A stretch of 64,000 bases of DNA from Dolichospermum sp. FACHB-1091 (GTDB taxonomy: Bacteria; Cyanobacteriota; Cyanobacteriia; Cyanobacteriales; Nostocaceae), in assembly GCF_014697585.1 (NCBI RefSeq), contig NZ_JACJSB010000010.1, forward strand, positions 1-64,000. The letters run 5' to 3'. The position numbers were made by a program, and so were the translations under genes. Shown here one piece after another: positions 1 to 9,800 of this stretch. The notes below the pieces were generated by a model, which was given only the letters and a program-made list of their open reading frames with translations, was not told where the DNA came from and did no database searches. The stretch's first letter is position 1. The number at the start of each line of letters is the position of its first letter.

Positions 1-3000
1 AATGACACAATTGATGGCGGTGCAGGTGATGACACAATTAATGGTGGTACTGGCAATGACACAATTGATGGTGGCGCTGGTGTTGATACCTTAACCTTGG
101 ACTTATCCACTCAAACTGGCAATCTTCTTATTAACAATGCCACTACTGGAATTAATTTAACTGGCATTGTCACAGCCACTAACTTTGAGAATTTTACTAT
201 CACGACAGGTAGTGGCAACGATACGATTACTCAATCAGGATTAGTTAATAATATTGTTGTTCGTGGCAATGACACTATTAACGGTGGGGCTGGTAACGAC
301 ACGATAAACACTGGATTAGGTATTGACAGTGCCGATGGAGGAGCAGGAGATGATTTACTAATTGTTGATTACTCCATAGGTGATACTGGAAGTGGGATGG
401 ACTTATCTACCTACGCAGGTGCAGAAGGATTTTATGGTACAGCTTATCGAACTAATCTCTCCACTGGTCAATACTTAGACAGAGTTGATTTCTCTGGGAT
501 AAATCGGTTTCAGATTACTGGTACAAGTCAGAATGACACTATCACTACTGGCAGTGGTAATGACACCATTAATGGTGGGGCTGGTAATGACACTATCAAT
601 GGTGGTACTGGCAATGACACAATTGATGGTGTTAACGGAACACTCCTGACACCAGGATTAGGAGAAATAGATGTTCTCACAGGTGGTACTGGGAGCGATC
701 GCTTTATCTTAGGAAATGCTACCAAGGTTTATTATGATGATGGCAATACTCTAACTAATGGTAGTAACGACTATGCCGACATTACCGACTTCAACATCGG
801 AGATATTATTCAACTGCAAGGAACAAGCAGTAATTACCTCCTGGCTGTTGTCGGTGTGGACACTCAAATATTAATCAATAAACCCGGAACAGAACTAGAT
901 GAACTCATTGGTATAGTCCGAAATCAAACAGGCTTGAGTCTAACTAGCAGTAACTTTGCTTATGCAGCCTTACCCACCATTACCCTAGCAGTATCTCCTA
1001 GCAGTGTGACAGAAGACGGTACAACCAATTTGGTTTACACTTTTACTCGTACAGGAGCAACAACGAGTGCCTTAACAGTTAACTATGGCATCACTGGCAC
1101 AGGTGACAGTATAGACTATACAGGTGCAACACCAGGAACAGGAAAAACCATCACCTTTGCAGCAGGTTCAGCCACAGCCACCCTCACAATAGACCCCACA
1201 GCAGATACCACCGTTGAAGCTAACGAAACTGTAGCCTTAACCCTAGCTGCTGGTACAGGTTACACCATTGGGACAACCACAGCAGTCACAGGAACTATTA
1301 CCAATGATGATTTACCCACCATTACCCTAGCAGTATCACCCAGTAGCGTTCTAGAAGACGGTACAGCCAACCTAATTTACACTTTCACTCGTACAGGAAG
1401 CACTACCAGTGCCTTAACAGTCAACTATGGTATCACTGGCACAGCCGACAGTAGCGACTATACAGGAGCAACACCAGGAACAGGAAAAACCATCACCTTT
1501 GCTGCGGGTGCAAGTACAGCCACTTTAACCATAGACCCCACAGCCGATACCATTGTTGAAAGTAATGAAACTGTAGCCTTAACATTAGCAACAGGAACAG
1601 GTTACACCATTGGTACAACCACTGCTGTCACGGGAACTATTACTAATGATGATTTCCCCAGCGTCACCCTAGCAGTATCTCCTAGTAGCGTTCTAGAAGA
1701 CGGTACAGCCAACCTAATTTACACTTTCACTCGTACAGGAAGCACCACCAGTGCCTTAACAGTCAACTATGGTATCACTGGCACAGCCGACAGTAGCGAC
1801 TATACAGGAGCAACACCCGGAACAGGAAAAACCATCACCTTTGCAGCCGGTGCAAGTACAGCCACTTTAACCATTGACCCCACAGCCGATACAATTGTTG
1901 AAGCTGATGAAACTGTAGCCTTAACATTAGCTGCTGGTACAGGTTACACCATTGGGACAACCACAGCAGTCACGGGAACTATTACCAATGATGATTTCCC
2001 CACCATTACCCTAGCAGTATCTCCTAGCAGTGTGACAGAAGACGGTACAACCAATCTGGTTTACACTTTTACTCGTACAGGAGCAACAACGAGTGCCTTA
2101 ACAGTCAACTATGGCATCACTGGCACAGGTGACAGTACAGACTATACAGGTGCAATACCAGGAACAGGAAAAACCATCACCTTTGCAGCCGGTGCAAGTA
2201 CAGCCACTTTAACCATTGACCCCACAGCCGATACAATTGTTGAAGCTGATGAAACTGTAGCCTTAACATTAGCTGCTGGTACAGGTTACACCATTGGGAC
2301 AACCACAGCAGTCACGGGAACTATTACCAATGATGATTTCCCCACCATTACCCTAGCAGCATCTCCTAGCAGTGTGACAGAAGACGGTACAACCAATCTG
2401 GTTTACACTTTTACTCGTACAGGAGCAACAACGAATGCCTTAACAGTCAACTATGGCATCACTGGCACAGGTGACAGTACAGACTATACAGGTGCAATAC
2501 CAGGAACAGGAAAAACCATCACCTTTGCAGCAGGTTCAGCCACAGCCACCCTCACAATAGACCCCACAGCAGATACCACCTTTGAAGCTGATGAAACTGT
2601 AGCCTTAACATTAGCTGCTGGTACAGGTTACACAGTGGGAACAACCACAGCAGTCACGGGAACTATTACCAATGATGATTTAGTACCTAATATTAACCTC
2701 AGTGCTAACCAGACCATAGTTGAAGGTAATACCAACCCTCAAAACGTTACTTATAGCGTTACTCTTTCCAACACTAGCGCCCAAACTATTACCGTCCAAT
2801 ATGCGACTGCTAACGGGACAGCCATAGCAGGATCAGACTATACCAGCACCAGCGGAACTCTTACCTTTAACCCTGGTGTTACCAGTCAAGTGATCAATAT
2901 TCCTATTCTCAATGATTCCATAAATGAAGCTAATGAAACCTTTAGCCTCACCCTTAATTCTCCCACTAATGCCAGCTTGGGTATAAGCCAAACTGTAACT

Positions 3001-3855
3001 ACAACCATAACCGATACCCTCACTGCTTCTGTTACCACCACCTTACCAGCCAACGTAGAAAATCTGACTTTAACAGGAACAGCCGCAATCAACGGTACAG
3101 GTAACGCAGGTAATAACATCCTCACAGGTAACAGTGCCAATAACACCCTCTCAGGTCTTGATGGCAATGAAACTTATTCTTTTGTAGCTAATAGTGCTTT
3201 GGGAACTGACACAATTACAGAAACGGCAACAGGGGGAACTGATATTATTGATTTTACGGGAACAATTGCTGCTGTGAATGTAAATTTAGGTATCACTACA
3301 TCACAAACCGTTAATAGCAATCTCAAACTCATCCTTTCTGCCAATAATGTCATTGAAAATGCTACAGGTGGCACGGCTAATGACCGTCTCACGGGTAATG
3401 CTCTAAATAATACCTTAAATGGCGGTAGTGGTAATGACCAACTGCAAGGGTTAGGAGGAGATGACATTTTGTGGGGAGGATTCGGTGATGATATTCTCAA
3501 CGGTGGCACTGGTAATGATCAATATCGCTTCCAAGGTAATGGGGTATTTAGCAGCAGTTTAGGTGTTGATTATATTACTCAGTTTGATGCCGGACAGGAC
3601 AAAATTGCTCTCAGTCTGGGAACTTTCAATGCCATTACTAACACTTTAGGACAGTCTTTAACTGATTTCGCAGTTGTTGATGATGATGAATTGGTCAACG
3701 CTAGTAATGCCCGGATTGTTTATAGTCAAAGCACCGGTAGTTTATTTTATAATCAGGATGGTAATATTTTGGGTACAGGAACGGTGTTTGAGTTTGCTCG
3801 TTTAGGGAATCTTGATATTACCCTTGCTAGTAGCGATTTTATTTTGATTGCTTAG
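1..3855 (+). CDS. RTX / Calx-beta repeat exoprotein, 3' part
   Basis: The reading frame is open from base 1, so the gene begins upstream of the window; the in-frame TTG at 97 is not a real start. The protein is probably a secreted calcium-binding adhesin or S-layer-like exoprotein. RTX nonapeptides of GGxGND type occur at about 1-90, 280-350, 540-630 and 3360-3510. Between 973 and 2682 lie five tandem 114-residue Calx-beta domains, each with a SSVxEDG start and a TITNDD end. A sixth, divergent Calx-beta domain follows (2683-3020). The C-terminal part (3540-3850) resembles the end domain of cyanobacterial hemolysin-type proteins read by type I secretion. No signal peptide can be judged because the N terminus is missing. 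The exact role is unknown. Confidence 0.9.
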   Translation, partial: NDTIDGGAGDDTINGGTGNDTIDGGAGVDTLTLDLSTQTGNLLINNATTGINLTGIVTATNFENFTITTGSGNDTITQSGLVNNIVVRGNDTINGGAGNDTINTGLGIDSADGGAGDDLLIVDYSIGDTGSGMDLSTYAGAEGFYGTAYRTNLSTGQYLDRVDFSGINRFQITGTSQNDTITTGSGNDTINGGAGNDTINGGTGNDTIDGVNGTLLTPGLGEIDVLTGGTGSDRFILGNATKVYYDDGNTLTNGSNDYADITDFNIGDIIQLQGTSSNYLLAVVGVDTQILINKPGTELDELIGIVRNQTGLSLTSSNFAYAALPTITLAVSPSSVTEDGTTNLVYTFTRTGATTSALTVNYGITGTGDSIDYTGATPGTGKTITFAAGSATATLTIDPTADTTVEANETVALTLAAGTGYTIGTTTAVTGTITNDDLPTITLAVSPSSVLEDGTANLIYTFTRTGSTTSALTVNYGITGTADSSDYTGATPGTGKTITFAAGASTATLTIDPTADTIVESNETVALTLATGTGYTIGTTTAVTGTITNDDFPSVTLAVSPSSVLEDGTANLIYTFTRTGSTTSALTVNYGITGTADSSDYTGATPGTGKTITFAAGASTATLTIDPTADTIVEADETVALTLAAGTGYTIGTTTAVTGTITNDDFPTITLAVSPSSVTEDGTTNLVYTFTRTGATTSALTVNYGITGTGDSTDYTGAIPGTGKTITFAAGASTATLTIDPTADTIVEADETVALTLAAGTGYTIGTTTAVTGTITNDDFPTITLAASPSSVTEDGTTNLVYTFTRTGATTNALTVNYGITGTGDSTDYTGAIPGTGKTITFAAGSATATLTIDPTADTTFEADETVALTLAAGTGYTVGTTTAVTGTITNDDLVPNINLSANQTIVEGNTNPQNVTYSVTLSNTSAQTITVQYATANGTAIAGSDYTSTSGTLTFNPGVTSQVINIPILNDSINEANETFSLTLNSPTNASLGISQTVTTTITDTLTASVTTTLPANVENLTLTGTAAINGTGNAGNNILTGNSANNTLSGLDGNETYSFVANSALGTDTITETATGGTDIIDFTGTIAAVNVNLGITTSQTVNSNLKLILSANNVIENATGGTANDRLTGNALNNTLNGGSGNDQLQGLGGDDILWGGFGDDILNGGTGNDQYRFQGNGVFSSSLGVDYITQFDAGQDKIALSLGTFNAITNTLGQSLTDFAVVDDDELVNASNARIVYSQSTGSLFYNQDGNILGTGTVFEFARLGNLDITLASSDFILIA
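973..2682 (+). repeat. Five tandem 342-bp Calx-beta coding repeats
   Basis: Five units start at 973, 1315, 1657, 1999 and 2341, exactly 342 bp (114 codons) apart. They are near-identical at DNA level, including silent sites. Units 2 and 3 share the SSVLEDGTAN variant; units 1, 4 and 5 share SSVTEDGTTN. This mosaic suggests recent duplication or gene conversion. Confidence 0.95.
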
Positions 3856-3865
3856 TTTCCTGATT

Positions 3866-3892
3866 TGGGATACAGCAATGCTGTATCTCCCA
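3866..3892 (+). terminator. Possible hairpin terminator after the RTX gene
   Basis: GATACAGC and GCTGTATC form an 8-bp stem with a 3-base loop a few bases after the stop codon. There is no clear T run, so termination is a guess; it may instead belong to the adjacent repeat. Confidence 0.3.
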
Positions 3893-3895
3893 ACA

Positions 3896-4052
3896 TATAG
3901 GGGTTTCCGCTCTTATGAGGTACTTCATTTGCCCCCTCCTCGCACCCCCCTCAACCCCCCCGCTGCGGGGGGAAGAAAAGGATAAACTTTTGATATTGGA
4001 GGGGGTTGGAGGTGGGGTTCTTGTACCTCATAACATCGGGAAGTGCTGTATA
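3896..4052. repeat. Dispersed GC-rich repeat, copy A
   Basis: Its borders (AGGGGTTTCCGCTCTTATGA at the left, AACATCGGGAAGTGCTGTA at the right) reappear in inverse orientation at 10651-10758. The inside holds C-rich and G-rich arms (CCCCTCC..., GGAGGGGGTTGG) that can fold on each other. It looks like a non-autonomous, MITE-like or intergenic palindromic element. An open frame that starts inside it at 3915 is repeat DNA, not a gene. Confidence 0.75.
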
Positions 4053-4078
4053 GCAAAATTCAAGCTATATTACAAGAT

Positions 4079-4290
4079 GAAGTTCAGATGCCGTTAAGAA
4101 ATCGCGTTTATGTCTGTCCTAACTGCGGTTTTGAGTATGATAGAGATTTATAGAGATTTACAGCGGGTTGCAATTTGAGTCAGGAAGCGGTCAGGTTGAC
4201 CGTGGTGGAGACGTTCCATGAAACGTCTCTAAATAGTGCGGACAATTTCAGGAAGAAGCAAGAAGAAAAGCTGGTACTTGTTAGCATTTG
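4079..4290 (+). pseudogene. TnpB (IS200/IS605-type) C-terminal remnant
   Basis: Reading from 4079 gives a fragment containing RVYVCPNCGFEYDRDL, which matches the C-terminal zinc ribbon and the DRD catalytic/structural motif of TnpB proteins. A TAG at 4151-4153 follows at once. Removing a 9-base repeat (tagagattt) restores DRDL followed by TAGCNLS, the usual DRDxNAAxNL pattern. Only the last 60 or so codons remain, with no N-terminal part and no TnpA, so this is a dead fragment of a transposon. The identification rests on motif recognition. Confidence 0.6.
4203..4224. repeat. Short palindrome GAGACGTT...AACGTCTC
   Basis: A perfect 8-bp inverted repeat with a 6-base loop. Related TAGAGACGT/ACGTCTCTA ends occur at 47521-47583, so this is part of a dispersed repeat family. 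Confidence 0.6.
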
Positions 4291-4320
4291 TTAGCTTTTT
4301 TGTATCAGCTTAAATTAAAC

Positions 4321-6411
4321 CTATATCTGACTGTTATGACTCGCTGGTTCAGGTTTAATAATAATGGGATTGGGAAGAGATGGTGGTTTAGATACCTTTG
4401 TTTCCGCTTGTGTTTGTCCTGTTTGATTCCAGAGAATCATTGAGAGTAAACCATCTACTAAACTGTTACTATTACCATTACCATTGCTGCTACTTACCGT
4501 AATGTCAGGGATAATACGGACATTGCGATCGCCTATAATTTGCATTAACTGCATCGCTGTATAACCTTGTTTTCCTAAAGCTTCCACACCGGCGAGGTAG
4601 GTTTCCGCTTTAGCGTTACCTGTGGCGCGAATACCTTCAGCCTCCGCGACAGCTTTCAGTTTAATGGCTTCCGCTTCACCGGTTGCTTGCTGAATTTGGG
4701 CGTTAGCTTGCAATTGGGCTATTGTCACACCTTGTTCTGATTGTACCAAATCTTGCTGAATATCAGCTAATGCTGTTTCCCTGACCAACATTTGTCGTTG
4801 GGTTTCGGCCATTTGCTGCACTTCGTAAGTTTTACGTTGTTCCTCCGCGATTTTCCGTTCTGTCAAAGTGTGCATTAGTTCGTCCGGGGGCGTAATTAAA
4901 CCAATTAAAGAATCCACAGCTTGCACATCATAGGCACGCAAAGCAGATTTAACGTATTCAGAAGCTTCTATTTGGCGCTCGCTACGGGCAATTAAGAAAT
5001 CCAAAATGGTATATTCTTGAGCGGAATTACGGAAATAATTGCCCACAATGGGACGTAAAACTTGGTCAATGACATTTTGCATCGAACCTAAGCGAGAAAT
5101 CACTTTTGGCGCGTCTGAAGCCCCAATGTGGATAATTTGAAATATCTCTAAATCAAAGCTAAAACCATCAAACGACAGCAGTTTTAACGCCTTCAAATTA
5201 GTATCATATCCGTGCTGTCCCACAATTCTGTCAGTAAAGTTTAAAACGATATTTGTCGTCGGTACTAACTCAACTTTCATCACCTTAGTATTGAGCGGGT
5301 GTTTTCCTGGATACAATGGTTCAACCCAAACCCCCTTGTGTCCTTGATTGACTAAGTTTCCGTGAGTAAAAGCCGCACCACTGACATCTTCCTGATCTTC
5401 ACCGACAAAAGAAATCACCACACCGACATAACCAATGGGAATTTCCGTCATCGGTACTTGTTCGATATTTACCAACCAAGGGTTGAGATTCCACGAACCC
5501 GATAATAATACCTGTTCTTGTAAACCCCGTTGTCCCCCAGCATCAATAAATTTTTGACCATTTTGGAAGTTATCATGGCCACCAATCAAACGTCCAGCAA
5601 TTTCACCTGCTGCAATTGGTGAACCATCTAACGTGGTGACAATACCAACTTTGTCTGCTGCTACTTCATAAATACGCAATTGTTCTGGACGCATACCATG
5701 GGTAGTGGCATTTGCTGTGGTAATAACTTTAAACAGAGCAGTGTTAATCCGGTAAGTACCAGCGGTAATAAAAGCAATTTGTCGTCCTTTTTCGCCACCT
5801 TTGGTCAAAAATTTGCGAGCATCTTGAAAATTATCACATTCGACAATTTTGCCCAAAATTCGCTCTGGAGGGTTAGAAGCCCCATCAGCGGCGACAACCA
5901 GAGCGATTTCTCCTTGGGGGACAATGATTACCGGCTCTTTTTTGACAGCATACTGCCAAGGCCAATAACCCCAGTGCCAACCAGGGGCCAGGGTATCTGC
6001 TTGTAAACCAGCTTCACCATTTAAAGCGATTAATCTATTAGGGGGTAATACTTTACCAGAGAAGGTAAATTTTCTGACAACAATGCCCACCTCGCGCTCA
6101 CCGATAACTACCAGTCCACCGAAGAAAATACAACCACCAATAATAATCACAGGAACAATGATCAAAGGTTCAATTCCCATCGTTTGATAAGGAATTTGGC
6201 GGGTTACAGACTGAGTAATTATTGGCTGAGTTTGACTAGTTGGGATTGATATTGATACAGAGTTTATTTCTTTTCTTGTTAGTGTTTCTCTGGAAGTGGC
6301 ATGGGCAGCATTAATACCACCTATTAAAGATAGGGCAGCGATCGCAGATGTAGCCAATCTCACAAGTTTATTGTACTTACTCTTACCCAGGGAAAATGGA
6401 AAGCTTTTCAT
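4321..6411 (-). CDS. SPFH/Band 7 (flotillin-like) membrane protein
   Basis: About 696 residues. An exported or membrane-anchored SPFH-domain protein, the family that forms oligomeric membrane-organising scaffolds. The N terminus looks like a signal peptide ending AHA; then comes a transmembrane segment (LIIVPVIIIGGCIFFGG), the SPFH core (GEREVGIVVRKF onward), and an Ala/Glu/Gln-rich coiled coil (ALADIQQDLVQSEQ to EAEAIKLKAVAEAEG) typical of flotillins. I prefer the ATG at 6409-6411, which has GAGG about nine bases upstream; an ATG five codons earlier (6424-6426) is also in frame. The family's usual NfeD partner is not adjacent. The gene stands alone, convergent with the RTX gene. Molecular substrate unknown. 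Confidence 0.85.
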   Translation of the reverse strand: MKSFPFSLGKSKYNKLVRLATSAIAALSLIGGINAAHATSRETLTRKEINSVSISIPTSQTQPIITQSVTRQIPYQTMGIEPLIIVPVIIIGGCIFFGGLVVIGEREVGIVVRKFTFSGKVLPPNRLIALNGEAGLQADTLAPGWHWGYWPWQYAVKKEPVIIVPQGEIALVVAADGASNPPERILGKIVECDNFQDARKFLTKGGEKGRQIAFITAGTYRINTALFKVITTANATTHGMRPEQLRIYEVAADKVGIVTTLDGSPIAAGEIAGRLIGGHDNFQNGQKFIDAGGQRGLQEQVLLSGSWNLNPWLVNIEQVPMTEIPIGYVGVVISFVGEDQEDVSGAAFTHGNLVNQGHKGVWVEPLYPGKHPLNTKVMKVELVPTTNIVLNFTDRIVGQHGYDTNLKALKLLSFDGFSFDLEIFQIIHIGASDAPKVISRLGSMQNVIDQVLRPIVGNYFRNSAQEYTILDFLIARSERQIEASEYVKSALRAYDVQAVDSLIGLITPPDELMHTLTERKIAEEQRKTYEVQQMAETQRQMLVRETALADIQQDLVQSEQGVTIAQLQANAQIQQATGEAEAIKLKAVAEAEGIRATGNAKAETYLAGVEALGKQGYTAMQLMQIIGDRNVRIIPDITVSSSNGNGNSNSLVDGLLSMILWNQTGQTQAETKVSKPPSLPNPIIIKPEPASHNSQI

Positions 6412-6677
6412 ATATGTGTACCTCATTGGGGAAATAATTATCTAATTTGTGACTTCACTATGAATCAGCCTGTTTCCTTAAATCCTATCTAAATTTTTTA
6501 CCAGATTGATTCATCCTTTTAAGAAGCGGTTATAAGCTGCTTTTTACAAAACTTATTTTATTTATGTAAGTATTTTGGGAAGTTAGTGGTAGAATAAAAA
6601 CGGGATTAACGCCATACTCAATCGTAACATTACTTTAACTCTTTTCAAAATCACAAATTCCAAAAGGGGTATCTATT

Positions 6678-6761
6678 ATGGCTAATAACTTCGTCTGGGT
6701 TAACGCAACTACCTTAAATGGCACTCTTTGGGATAATGGAACTCTATCATCGCTACAATAG
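6678..6761 (+). other. 27-codon ORF, possible truncated gene start
   Basis: ATG at 6678 is preceded by AAAAGGGG, a plausible ribosome site, and encodes MANNFVWVNATTLNGTLWDN and seven more residues before TAG. It reads like the first residues of a secreted beta-repeat protein. It may be the remnant of a gene whose body was lost when the neighbouring restriction-modification gene arrived. No family is assigned. Confidence 0.3.
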
Positions 6762-6822
6762 GAAAAGAAATATTTATTAATAAAAAAATTATTATTTATT
6801 TTATAATTTTTGGTAATTCAAT

Positions 6823-9800
6823 ATGATTAACAATAAAATTCAACCTAGACAAGCATTAAACAAAGGATTTCTGAGAATTAAACCAATTAGAAATGAGTTT
6901 GAGATATTTAAAAGGAATCTGATTACACTAATTAATCAAATTGATGAAAATGAAAGAGAGGAATTTCATAAAAATATTCTTACTGATTTTTTGAAAAATA
7001 CCTATTATGGTGCTGATTACTTAATCAATATTAAAGCAAGTAATGACCTAGTAATTTATAATGGCAAAGATACTAAAAGCAGTGTTGGTGTGATTTTAGA
7101 AGCTAAAAAGGTAAATAACAATGAAATGCTCAAGGTTGATAATTTAAATACTAAAGCATTACAACAATTAGTTTTATACTTTTTACGAGAACGGATTACA
7201 AATAAAAATCCAGAAATTAGATATTTAATTGCTACTAATATTTATGAATGGTTTGTTTTTGATGCGACAATTTTTGAAAATTTGTTTGCTCAGAATACAC
7301 AATTAGTCAAGCAATTTAATGATTTTGAAGAAAAACGTCTATCTAATTCTCGTACTGATTTTTTTTATAAAGAAATTGCTCAACCCGCAATAGATGAAAT
7401 TCAAAATCAATTAGTTTTTACACATTTTGATATTAGGGATTATCAACAGTATTTAATTAATCAAAATCCTGAAAATGATCAAAAACTGATTCCTTTATTT
7501 AAGCTGTTTTCACCACAGCATTTATTGAAACTACCTACTACTAATGATAGTAATAGTTTAAATAAAAACTTTTATAGTGAATTACTACACATTCTTGGTT
7601 TAACGGAAATTAAAGAAGGTAGTAAAAAATTAATTCAGCGTAAATCAATTCATGAAAGGGAACAGGGTTCATTAATTGAAAATACTATCACTCGGTTGCA
7701 AGAATTACGCAAGATTGATAGATTAGAAAATTCAGAACAATTTGGAGAAAATACTGAAGACAGACTTTTTAATGTTAGTTTAGAATTAGTTATTACTTGG
7801 ATTAATCGCATTCTCTTTTTAAAATTATTAGAATCTCAATTAATCAACTATCATCAAGGTAATAAGTCTTTTGCATTTCTCAATTTAGCAAAAATTCAAG
7901 ATTTTGGTAATCTCAACCGTTTATTTTTTGGTGTTTTATCTCATAAACCAGAGGAAAGAGAAAAACATATAAAAAATCTTGTTGCTAATATTCCTTATTT
8001 GAATAGTTCTTTATTTGAAGTATCAGAAATTGAACATCAAACAATAGTTATTAGTAATTTAGTCAATGATGAAAAACTTTCTATTTTTAATCAGACAGTT
8101 CTTAAAGATAATCATGATCATAAACGTACAGGAAAATTAAAAGCACTAGAATATATTTTTGAATTTCTTGATGCTTACGATTTTAGTAGTGAGGGTACAG
8201 AAGAAATCCAAGAAGAAAGTAAAACCTTGATTAATGCGTCTGTTTTAGGATTGATTTTTGAGAAAATTAACGGTTATAAAGATGGTTCTTTCTTCACTCC
8301 TGGCTTTATTACTATGTATATGTGTCGGGAAACTATCCGCAGAGCAGTTTTACAGAAGTTCAGGGAAATTAAAGGTTGGAACTGTAAAAATATTGATGAA
8401 TTATATGATAGAATTACAGATAAAAAAGAAGCTAATCAGATTATTAATAGTTTAAAAATTTGTGATCCAGCAGTCGGTTCTGGACATTTTTTAGTTTCAG
8501 CTTTAAATGAAATTATTACTATTAAAAGTGAGTTGAAAATTTTACTTGATAAACAAGGTAGAACTTTAAGAGATTATCATCTAGAAATCGAAAATGATGA
8601 GTTAATTATTACAGATGATGACGGAAAATTTTTCACATATAATCCTAAAAATCCAGAAAGTAGACGCATACAAGAAACACTTTTTTATGAAAAACAGACA
8701 ATTATTGAAAATTGTTTATTTGGTGTAGATATAAATCCTAACTCAGTAAAAATTTGTCGGTTACGTTTGTGGATTGAACTTTTAAAGAATGCTTATTATA
8801 AGACCTCACCCCTAACCCCTCTCCTACAAGGAGAGGGGAATTTAGGAGAACTACAAACTTTACCAAATATTGATATTAATATTAAAACTGGTAATTCTTT
8901 AATTAGTCGTTTTCCTTTAAATTGGGATTTACGGACGATTTTGAAAAAAAGCGATTGGAATATTGAAAGTTATAGAAATGCTATAAAAACCTATCTCCAC
9001 CCTGATAATAAAGATCAAAAACAGGAAATGGAACGATTAATTAATGATATTAAGGGTAATATAAGCACAGAAATTAGTAGCAATGATCCGAACATAGAGA
9101 AACGAAATCAAAAAATTGCAGAACTTCGTCATTTACGAGATCAAAAGTCATTATTTGTAGAAAGTAAAGCAGAAGCAAAAAGTCGTCAAAAAAAGCAAGA
9201 AAAGTTAGAACAAGAAATTAATCAACTCAATGCTGAAATTGAAGATAAAAAAAGCGGTAAATTTTATCAAAATGCTTTTGAATGGCGGTTTGAATTTCCT
9301 GAAGTTTTGAATGATGAAGGTGATTTTATCGGTTTTGATGTCGTAATTGGAAATCCTCCTTATATTTCACTATCTAAAATTAAAGAAAAAAATCAAACGG
9401 CTTATTTTCAAAATAATTATCAAACTTATACAAAGGGTGCAGATATTTATTGCTTGTTTTACGAAAAAGGAAGTTGTTTATTAAGAAAAGAAGGATTTTT
9501 AACTTACATTACTTCTAATTCTTGGTTAAAAACTATTTATGGTGATTTACTGAAAAAGTATTTAATTGAAAATCTGCAACCTCAGACCTTATTAAATATT
9601 GAAGATATGCAAATTTTTGAGGAAGCTACTGTAGAATCAAATATTATCATCTTGAAAAAAGATCAAGTTAATGAATTTTTTGATGTTGCTAGTCTCAATA
9701 ATAATTATCTTATCGGTTCTTCATTAGATGAGTATTTCGATAAAAATTGTTTTCAATTTATAATACCTAATACATCAGAATGGATTATAGGTAATCAAGA

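Noticed and set aside
3915-4097. 60-codon ORF
   Set aside because: It lies wholly in the GC-rich dispersed repeat and has no ribosome site or family feature.
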